NCBI GenBank assembly: GCA_964466115.1
Contig: CAYXMH010000021.1
Location: 1-54,636, forward strand
Source of the DNA: Pseudolysobacter sp964466115
GTDB lineage: Bacteria > Pseudomonadota > Gammaproteobacteria > Xanthomonadales > Rhodanobacteraceae
DNA: 54,636 nucleotides
Reading direction: 5' to 3'
A program made the position numbers and the translations under genes. The notes under the pieces were generated by a model. That model did not search any database. It was not told the DNA's origin and saw nothing but the letters and a program-made list of their open reading frames with translations. The number at the start of each line of letters is the position of its first letter. Position 1 is the first letter of the stretch. Shown here one piece after another: positions 25,777 to 32,260 of this stretch.

Positions 25777-27687
25777 TCAAAACGAATACTTGACCGCAAG
25801 CGCGACAAAATCCCGATCGTGGATCAGGTTAAGGTCACCCGCACCGAAAAAACTGGTGTAGCTTAAATCCGCTGACCATTTGGTCAGGTAATTCGTTTCC
25901 ACACCGAACGTAAACGACTTACGGCCATCGATGAAATTACCACCGGGCCCCGGTGTAATGCCATTCACATCGTGATTGAACGCAATGCGAGGCGATACGT
26001 TGAACGAGGTACCGAACGCATTGTTGTAATCGGCGCGAACCGCGATGCGATAGCCCCAAGAGAACGGCGTGGCGAATCCATCGGCTTGGGTTTGCGGGTT
26101 GCGCAACGCACCGCTGGTAACATCCGGTCCGCCACCGGTATCGGTGCCATCGCCCTGGTAGCGTAAGACGCTTTCACGCGGTAAATCCCAAACTTCGGTT
26201 GCGCCGACTTCACCAACCAAGGCCACTTGTTCGGCATGGAACCAATTACCCGGCCCGAACACCTTGGTCGCTGTGAGTTGCCCTTGCGACACGCGATGGC
26301 GCTCCCAACCGCGAATTTCGGTACCGACTGGCACACTGCCCAATTGACTAATAAAACGATTGCCGGGTTGCGGAATCAAGCCGTTCAAAGGCGACAATGC
26401 GTCGAACAGTAATTCCACATCGTCGATCTGCAAAGGCGCGTTCGGGCGATAGCTCAACTCGCCCTGCAGCGCGATGCCGGAACTTTCCAGCTGGGTGTTG
26501 AAACTCGCACCGAACAGGTGGATATGCTCCGGGTATTCAACAAAATAACGGCCGCTGCGCAAATTGGTGCTGGTTAACGAAATTGCACTGATCAACGGCA
26601 AGCGGCTGTGATAGTTGAAATAATAAAGGCCGAACTCGGTGTTGTTTAACCCGGAGGCAAAGTAATGCAACGCCCCGCCCCATTGCCCATGCTCACTCGG
26701 ATAACGATCCGGATTGCGCGGAATCGCCACGCTGCACGATTGTGCCAACAGCGGGCCGGATAGTCCGTTGTCACTGGCCTGCCCGCCGAAGCACACCGGA
26801 TAATAATTATCCGGATTGCGCACCGGTTGCGGCACCACGCCAAACCCCAACATGACGTAGCGGCCGCCTAACGTGGCGAAATCGTTGGTACTGAAATACG
26901 TGCCGGATGGATCGGGATCGGTTTGCGAGAACTCGAATTGATACAAAGCCTCGGCGGAAAGACTCTCGGTGAAATTATAAGAGCCCCACAGCATATTGAC
27001 TGGCAAGAACGCTTCTTTCAGCTCAGCCCCGGCGGAACGTAATTTGGAGACATCCACGGGGTTAATCACATTGATGCCGTTTTGAATAAACGTACTCTCG
27101 CCCCAGCTGACCACTTGCCGGCCCAACCGCAGCGTGCCCTGCTGATCGTTGAGATTAAAATTGTGGAACACGAACGCATCTAGGATCTTAAACTTCTTGC
27201 CGACTTTTTCCTCGGCGATGTCGCTTAAAAAATCTTTCTGGGTGTTGGTGAAATCGTAGAAATACGAAGCGCGCACAAACGCGCCCCAGTTATCGCGATA
27301 GTTCAATTTGAACTCGGTGGTGGCTTTCACCGCATTGGAGAACAGCTGCCCTTGTTTGTAATTGAGATCACCGTCATCGGTATTGACCGAGAAGCGCCCA
27401 GTAGCCGCGCGCTGTTGCGAGTTGGGCAATAGGCTGACCAAGGGATTGAAATGCGCCTTACCCACCAAGCTTGAGTCGATGTCTGCGACGCGATAAGAAA
27501 CGCCATAAGATACGGTGGTGTTCAACGTGCCGTTCCAAGAATCGCTGTCGCCAAAATCGTAGGCGTGTACTTGCCCGATCCAAACCCCGCCCAAGACCAC
27601 AACGATTGCCGCCGACAACGAGCGATGGCTCAAACGCTTATTGCTTGCCCCACGCATCCCAGTCAGAGAATTTTTTTGATTTTTCAT
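25777..27687 (-). CDS. DUF1302 outer-membrane beta-barrel protein
   Basis: A 636-residue predicted outer-membrane protein. The signal peptide has a long basic start (MKNQKNSLTGMRGASNKRLSHRSL) before the hydrophobic segment SAAIVVVLGGVWIGQVHA. The mature part has the DUF1302 start DFGDSDSWNGTLNTTVSYGV and alternates aromatic/polar strands to the end, finishing AVKYSF with a terminal Phe, the usual signal for BAM insertion. GRQVVSWGESTFIQNGINVINPVD is a family signature. The start has GAGGACC 6-8 bp upstream. It sits 17 bp after the lipase gene and overlaps the DUF1329 frame, so it is the barrel of a lipid-handling operon. Substrate unknown. Confidence 0.9.
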   Translation of the reverse strand: MKNQKNSLTGMRGASNKRLSHRSLSAAIVVVLGGVWIGQVHAYDFGDSDSWNGTLNTTVSYGVSYRVADIDSSLVGKAHFNPLVSLLPNSQQRAATGRFSVNTDDGDLNYKQGQLFSNAVKATTEFKLNYRDNWGAFVRASYFYDFTNTQKDFLSDIAEEKVGKKFKILDAFVFHNFNLNDQQGTLRLGRQVVSWGESTFIQNGINVINPVDVSKLRSAGAELKEAFLPVNMLWGSYNFTESLSAEALYQFEFSQTDPDPSGTYFSTNDFATLGGRYVMLGFGVVPQPVRNPDNYYPVCFGGQASDNGLSGPLLAQSCSVAIPRNPDRYPSEHGQWGGALHYFASGLNNTEFGLYYFNYHSRLPLISAISLTSTNLRSGRYFVEYPEHIHLFGASFNTQLESSGIALQGELSYRPNAPLQIDDVELLFDALSPLNGLIPQPGNRFISQLGSVPVGTEIRGWERHRVSQGQLTATKVFGPGNWFHAEQVALVGEVGATEVWDLPRESVLRYQGDGTDTGGGPDVTSGALRNPQTQADGFATPFSWGYRIAVRADYNNAFGTSFNVSPRIAFNHDVNGITPGPGGNFIDGRKSFTFGVETNYLTKWSADLSYTSFFGAGDLNLIHDRDFVALAVKYSF

Positions 27688-27704
27688 AGTGCGGTCCTCA
27701 AGGT

Positions 27705-29894
27705 TTACTGCGTGCGAATGACCGATGTATCGGTGACTTGAACCGCGTGACCATCACTGACGATCATGCTGGCCATTTCTCCCTGCATTTCGACGGTTGC
27801 CGTGGCAGACGCGGCCGGATTCAGCAATGAGCCGTGATCGCCCTTGGTGAAACGTACCGCACCGCGGATGCCGGCAGTGGATTGAGTGCTTGCGGAAATC
27901 GTGCTTAACCCGAATACGCGAATGAACGGCTCGGTTCCCGATAAGGGCGCCCCGGCAACCGAATTCGGAATCACTTGATCCGGTAACACCGCGCCCCCGC
28001 CCACGACTTCGTGCACCAAAATGCGTTTCTGCGCCGCCAATGCGCTGAAGTTGATGGGATCTCCCGAATCAATCACGGTTTGAGTCGCAACAAAGAAGCG
28101 ATCGTAATCCGGCGTGCCGGGAGCCAATCCCGCCAGTTGCTGCAAGCCGGCGTGAATACGCGGGCCGAAGGTTGGGGAAGCGTCCAATAAACGCGCGATG
28201 CCGCCGCCCGGCACCGACAACACCGCGGTGTTCACGTGCGGATCGACGCTAATCAACATGGTACCGAACAGGCTTCCTAACGATTGCCCCACGAATTCGA
28301 TGCGAGAACCATCAAAATCCGGTGCGCCCGAAAAACTCATGCTGGGAATGGCGCGCACCAAGCCAACCAAATCCGCCACCGCTTGGCGCAAGTTGTCACG
28401 CGATGTGAGCAAACTGCTGAGATTGATGAACAGTGAGCCCGATGAATCAATCTGACCGTCCGGGCCGGAGGCACCGGTGGCATTGTTGGTCAAATCCACA
28501 TCAAACGTGCGCTCGTTGGCGATAGCCGCAAACGGCGTATTCCTAATATAAAACGGACTGGTGATGTCGGTAATGCCGTGCAGCGGCGCGTCGATCGCTA
28601 TTACTGCAAATCCTTGCGCAGCCAACGTTGCCGCAATCGCAAACGCGTCAGTGCGGTTGCGGGTGATGCCATGCTGAAACACCACGATCGGCCAGCCCGC
28701 CGCCGGTTTGATTCGGCCCGAAGCAGCGTTGGGAACCGTCACCAACACGGGAATTGTTTGTTGCGAGGTAGCAACCGGAAAAGGATTGGCAAAGGTGACA
28801 TTGGTGGAGGTCGGGTCCAGACCCGCCGCGTTGAACGGTGCTACATAAGCACCTGGCGCCGCGTGCCAAAAGCCGGTCAATACCACCGTTGGGGTTTGCG
28901 CAGTTGGGGTAGCCAAGTAATACGGCAACGTGATCGTGCCAATGACGATGTCAGCCACCGGCGGCAGGCCCAAACCTAAGGCACCTAGGGTCAACCCGGT
29001 TGGGGCAAGATGCGATGCAGGGGCCGGTGTCTGCTCGGTTTTGCCGACCAATTGCTGCAGCACCGGTGTAATCGCTTGCGTGGTCGCCACCCATGACAAC
29101 ACGATGCGGCCTGGGTCAATACCGGCCGCCGCAGCCGCGGCTTCTTGCGAATTGGTTAACCGCCGCAACGGTTCTAAGGCACAGGCTTGCGCCGCCGCTA
29201 TCAAAGGATCGGTTGAAGCGCCATTGACACACAAGGGACTTGTACGTTTGGCAAGGAAGTAGGTTTGGTCGGCCGTTACATCGTTGCCGTTAGCGTCGCT
29301 AATGGCCGGCTGGCGTTGCGCATTGGTCAAACCTTGGCCCCCGTCGCCCAGCAACACCGCCATATAGGAAGTGAGCTGTTTAAGCGGCTTTGTGGGTACG
29401 ATAGCCAACGTGCGTCCGGTAGCATCGGACGGCGCAAATGCGGTCACAAACTCGGCCGGGGAGGCCAACTCGCGCACCACGCCGGTCACTCCGCCCCCAG
29501 GGCCGGTTAACGTGACTTCAAATAAGCGCACCGTTTGCCCAGCCACCACCGTTACTTGGTTAGGCGGCACGGAAAACGTCGTACTCCACGGTGTGATCGT
29601 GCCGAAACCATCCAGCGCATTCAGTGCCACGGTCGGATCACCAAAATTGTTCGGGTTCGCAGCCGGAATGTTCAGCGTCAAATCGCGCGTACCGGACAGC
29701 AATAAATTGGTTGGGAAGGGGACTTTACTGGTCGAAGGATCAAATACCGCAGTAATGATGCCGGTTACCGGCGTGCCATTACTGTTGGTTGCCGGCGGCG
29801 CGGCCACCGCACGCGGACTGTTACTGCTGCTGCTGCACGCAGCCAACAACAACGATGACAACGTCACAACCAAAGCCATTCGTGCCTGCATCAT
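27705..29894 (-). CDS. VolA-like surface lipase lipoprotein
   Basis: A 729-residue lipoprotein (signal MMQARMALVVTLSSLLLAAC, lipidated Cys20, then a Ser-rich linker). The first 300 residues match the bacterial virulence-factor lipase N-terminal domain: TAVFDPSTSKVPFPTNLL ... LKQLTSYMAVLLGD. The alpha/beta-hydrolase domain follows, with FQHGITRNRTDAFAIA (oxyanion region), the nucleophile elbow FVGQSLGSLFG (Ser538 in GxSxG) and KGDHGSLLNP (catalytic His687). In Vibrio cholerae the relative VolA is a surface lysophospholipase encoded with the fatty-acid porin FadL. Here the partner 17 bp downstream is a DUF1302 barrel, so this enzyme probably releases fatty acids or related lipids for uptake or trafficking. 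Exact substrate is unknown. Confidence 0.88.
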   Translation of the reverse strand: MMQARMALVVTLSSLLLAACSSSSNSPRAVAAPPATNSNGTPVTGIITAVFDPSTSKVPFPTNLLLSGTRDLTLNIPAANPNNFGDPTVALNALDGFGTITPWSTTFSVPPNQVTVVAGQTVRLFEVTLTGPGGGVTGVVRELASPAEFVTAFAPSDATGRTLAIVPTKPLKQLTSYMAVLLGDGGQGLTNAQRQPAISDANGNDVTADQTYFLAKRTSPLCVNGASTDPLIAAAQACALEPLRRLTNSQEAAAAAAGIDPGRIVLSWVATTQAITPVLQQLVGKTEQTPAPASHLAPTGLTLGALGLGLPPVADIVIGTITLPYYLATPTAQTPTVVLTGFWHAAPGAYVAPFNAAGLDPTSTNVTFANPFPVATSQQTIPVLVTVPNAASGRIKPAAGWPIVVFQHGITRNRTDAFAIAATLAAQGFAVIAIDAPLHGITDITSPFYIRNTPFAAIANERTFDVDLTNNATGASGPDGQIDSSGSLFINLSSLLTSRDNLRQAVADLVGLVRAIPSMSFSGAPDFDGSRIEFVGQSLGSLFGTMLISVDPHVNTAVLSVPGGGIARLLDASPTFGPRIHAGLQQLAGLAPGTPDYDRFFVATQTVIDSGDPINFSALAAQKRILVHEVVGGGAVLPDQVIPNSVAGAPLSGTEPFIRVFGLSTISASTQSTAGIRGAVRFTKGDHGSLLNPAASATATVEMQGEMASMIVSDGHAVQVTDTSVIRTQ

Positions 29895-30068
29895 GAGAAA
29901 TCCTTATGGTTAATCGTGGGGCGCAACAGCGGGCGGTATCATAGGTAGTTCTATGCACCGGTGGCAATGAAAATTCACAATTTGGTAACGCTCTTCGTGT
30001 TGCGTCGCAACATAATTAGCCTATGTTCCATTTTTGCTTAGTTTAAAAAGACTTTTTTGATGAGCGCG

Positions 30069-30926
30069 TCACATGCCCCAACAAGCCGGATCGGGGAAAA
30101 ACGAACGCGGGGCAAAGTTGAAATCGCGCTGCGCATCGCCATTGTCAGCGATCAAGTCGCACGCGACCCGCGTTAGTGCCGCAAGGACACCGGCCCTGCC
30201 GCTTATCCGCAATCCCAATCGCAATAAGCTGTGCGGCATAGGCAATGGCAACACCCATTGAGCCAAACTCGCACGCAAACGCCACAGCATGGCATCAAAC
30301 CGCAAACGTTCCCCCCCGCCGAGCGGATAACTGCGGTTAAACGTGGCTGGATTGGCCAAAACCGCTAAGCACGCCTGCGCAAGATCTTCCGCGTGCAGAG
30401 GCTGGCGCAAACCAACCGCACGCAGCGGAATCGGCAATATTCGATAACGCGATGCCAAGCGGGCGACTGGCGTAAGGCTGCGGTCAAGGCCCGCACCATA
30501 GATCAAAGTCGGACGAAAGACGGTCCACGCCTGGCCGCGCTGAGCGCAAATCTCGATTAAGCGTTGCTCACCATCGACCAAGCGCTGCGCCAACTCCCTC
30601 TCCTCACGATCCGGGGAATGGAATTTACTGACTGCACTCATCGAGCTTAACGCCACGATACGCCGTAACTGCGGCAAGGTGGTCCGTGCTAACCATGCCG
30701 CAAAGGCATCGAGCGGTCCAAGACTCACAATCGTCTCCACCGTGGGCACCGCGGGCATTTCTGAATGCAAATCGCCTTGCAGCCAATGCAGACCATTGGT
30801 CGATGAAAATCGAAGCTCCCGACTCAATGCCAGTACATTCCGCCCGCTTTGCTCCAAGGCCGGCAATAAAAATCGCCCCACCTGGTTGCTGCCCCCGAAA
30901 ACCAAAATGTGTGATGCAGTTGGCAC
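30069..30926 (-). CDS. NAD(P)-dependent epimerase/dehydratase-like protein
   Basis: A 285-residue Rossmann-fold protein of the extended SDR type. The N-terminal ILVFGGSNQVGRFLLPALEQ is the cofactor-binding turn, though the usual GxxGxxG is relaxed. The central stretch IVALSSMSAVSKFHS supplies the Ser, and TVFRPTLIYGAGLD is the RPxxxYGxG motif seen in atypical SDRs. The canonical YxxxK is not evident, as in several NmrA/complex I-like members, so it may bind nucleotide without classic dehydrogenase activity. It stands alone on the minus strand, divergent from the double-glycine peptide genes across a 237-bp gap. Substrate unknown. Confidence 0.8.
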   Translation of the reverse strand: MPTASHILVFGGSNQVGRFLLPALEQSGRNVLALSRELRFSSTNGLHWLQGDLHSEMPAVPTVETIVSLGPLDAFAAWLARTTLPQLRRIVALSSMSAVSKFHSPDREERELAQRLVDGEQRLIEICAQRGQAWTVFRPTLIYGAGLDRSLTPVARLASRYRILPIPLRAVGLRQPLHAEDLAQACLAVLANPATFNRSYPLGGGERLRFDAMLWRLRASLAQWVLPLPMPHSLLRLGLRISGRAGVLAALTRVACDLIADNGDAQRDFNFAPRSFFPDPACWGM

Positions 30927-31163
30927 TTTTGAATTGTAAAAATTTGTTACAGAACGAAGTCAACGTATTATTTTGCCTAAGAAATCGGTATGTTGCCGCC
31001 CGCGTGTCATGCGCAATCAGGAGAGACGGAACGCCGAACGATGGTTACCCGGCCGGTTGAGCCATAAAAGCGTCATCAACCGCAAACGGACATGACACAC
31101 CATCGGGAAGCACCAACCCAACGAAATGGACTTCAGGTTACTACTTTTCTAAGGAAGCTTCTG

Positions 31164-31418
31164 ATGAATAATAATATACGTGTGTTAACCAATAGCGAAC
31201 TGCAGTTGATTTCTGGCGGCTCTGTCGGCTTCGGAGATATTCCCGATCCAGTAGTGCCAAATTTCAATCCCCCGCTTCCTAGCGACGGCAGCAAACCACT
31301 ACCAGACCCATCGTGGGGAGGGTTTATTGACCCATCTGCTTGGTTTATTGACCCGTCTGCTTGGGCTAAGGGTGTTCCAACTCCAGAACCGGCGACACCA
31401 ATTAAAGGTTTCCCGTAA
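31164..31418 (+). CDS. Double-glycine-leader, Pro/Asp-rich secreted peptide 1
   Basis: An 84-residue precursor. The leader MNNNIRVLTNSELQLISGG (19 residues) fits the LxxxELxxIxGG pattern cleaved by C39-peptidase ABC exporters after Gly-Gly. The 65-residue core is rich in Pro (16) and Asp (6), has no Cys, and carries DIPDP, PLPDPSW and an exact tandem FIDPSAW-FIDPSAW, encoded by two near-identical 21-bp units (31323-31343, 31344-31364). The ATG at 31164 has AAGGA 8 bp upstream and starts the leader; the longer in-frame start at 31092 does not. It is a paralogue of the gene at 31928. No exporter or modification enzyme gene is adjacent. A secreted peptide is likely, its activity unknown. Confidence 0.82.
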   Translation: MNNNIRVLTNSELQLISGGSVGFGDIPDPVVPNFNPPLPSDGSKPLPDPSWGGFIDPSAWFIDPSAWAKGVPTPEPATPIKGFP

Positions 31419-31446
31419 GCTTTTGGGACTAGTCATCTAGTCATTC

Positions 31447-31478
31447 CCTGCCGGGGCAGCGTCCCGGCAGGCGCTTTT
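31447..31478 (+). terminator. Rho-independent terminator after peptide gene 1
   Basis: A perfect 9-bp stem CCTGCCGGG (31447-31455) / CCCGGCAGG (31463-31471) with a 7-nt loop, followed by GC and TTTT. It lies 28 bp after the stop codon of the first double-glycine peptide gene, so the two peptide genes are probably separate transcripts. Confidence 0.8.
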
Positions 31479-31795
31479 AAGCACTACCATTTTCAGCACT
31501 ACTCCCAATTTCATCCGCCCCTGACGCGAATGAAACTCTCGGTCCGTCTCATCGTGTAATACGCTCGCCATTCCATAGCCCTGTCCTCACAGTGCGGTTT
31601 TCATTGCCCTGTTGAACCATCCCGATTTATCGGTCGGCCCAAGAAAAACCCCTACCACCTCCTGGCCACATTCTCGAATCCCTAGATTGTTAATTTTTGT
31701 AGCCATGCTTCAAAAAGTGTGCACTGGCTCACAAATTTGTTTCAGAAATATGTATGTTTTATTACTGGCGGTCGTGCGCTGATATCAAGGAGAAC
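31479..31795. other. Intergenic region upstream of peptide gene 2
   Basis: About 317 bp with no convincing gene. The last 100 bp before the small ORF are AT-rich (TTAATTTTTG, TATGTATGTTTTATTA) and probably contain the promoter for the second peptide unit. I cannot place a sigma-70 hexamer pair with confidence. Confidence 0.4.
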
Positions 31796-31903
31796 ATGTA
31801 CTGCCCCAATCGCTGTGGAATGATCCTGCTCTGCCATAAGGATGGTTCCGCACACGACAAAAACGATTGCGGCCCGGGAAGAATAAGGAAATTCGTCCTT
31901 TAA
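31796..31903 (+). CDS. Possible 35-residue Cys-containing small protein
   Basis: ATG at 31796 is preceded by AAGGAG at a 3-4 bp spacing, one of the strongest ribosome sites in this region, and opens a 35-codon frame ending TAA at 31901. The product starts MYCPNRCGMILLCHKDG and has four cysteines (positions 3, 7, 13, 25) and a basic C-terminus. It ends 24 bp before the ATG of the second double-glycine peptide gene, so it would be read from the same transcript. It may be a leader peptide controlling that gene, an independent small protein, or chance. No homologue is known to me. Confidence 0.4.
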   Translation: MYCPNRCGMILLCHKDGSAHDKNDCGPGRIRKFVL

Positions 31904-31927
31904 TAATTTAATTTAGGAATCAGTCTA

Positions 31928-32143
31928 ATGAGCAATGAAATTCGTGCGTTAACCGATAATGAAGTGCAATTGGTTGCTGGTGGTTATTACGGTCAGTTTG
32001 ATATCCCCGATCCGCAGCCACCGAAGCCAACACCCGTCCCGGATTACGACGAACCACTTCCGGATCCGTCTTGGTTTTTTATCGATCCGTCTGTGTTAAT
32101 ACCAATTCCAGAACCGGCAAAACCTGGCATAGGTAAGCCATAA
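31928..32143 (+). CDS. Double-glycine-leader, Pro/Asp-rich secreted peptide 2
   Basis: A 71-residue precursor, paralogous to the gene at 31164. The leader MSNEIRALTDNEVQLVAGG (19 residues) ends in the GG processing site. The 52-residue core has 16 Pro, 6 Asp and no Cys, with FDIPDP, PLPDPSW, FFIDPS and PEPAKP in the same order as peptide 1. It has one FIDPS unit where peptide 1 has two. AGGA lies about 11 bp before the ATG. It is followed by its own terminator. Conservation of core motifs as well as leader shows selection on the mature peptide rather than on the secretion signal only. Lack of Cys and Ser/Thr clusters argues against a lanthipeptide. Confidence 0.82.
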   Translation: MSNEIRALTDNEVQLVAGGYYGQFDIPDPQPPKPTPVPDYDEPLPDPSWFFIDPSVLIPIPEPAKPGIGKP

Positions 32144-32173
32144 TTTTTTTAGGCTAGCTAATCCAGTCTATTT

Positions 32174-32198
32174 CCCGCCGGGCTATTTACTCGGCGGG
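32174..32198 (+). terminator. Hairpin after peptide gene 2
   Basis: CCCGCCG (32174-32180) and CGGCGGG (32192-32198) form a 7-bp GC stem 31 bp after the stop of the second peptide gene. There is no strong T-run, so termination is probable rather than certain. It could also serve the convergent gene ending at 32261. Confidence 0.6.
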
Positions 32199-32260
32199 TA
32201 ACCTGAAAGACCCATCGCACTCTTCCCCTGAAACAAAAACTCACGCCGAAAACCTAAGAC

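Noticed and set aside
29371..29913. 180-codon plus-strand frame opposite the VolA-like gene
   Set aside because: Antisense shadow of a protein with clear lipase motifs; GC-rich codons in the real gene leave the other strand open.
31092..31163. Longer N-terminus for peptide 1 (ATG at 31092)
   Set aside because: The ATG at 31164 has AAGGA upstream and gives a 19-residue leader matching the paralogue; the upstream extension has no such support.
31164..32143. Lanthipeptide or other Cys-based RiPP
   Set aside because: Both cores lack Cys entirely and no LanM/radical SAM/YcaO gene lies in the window.
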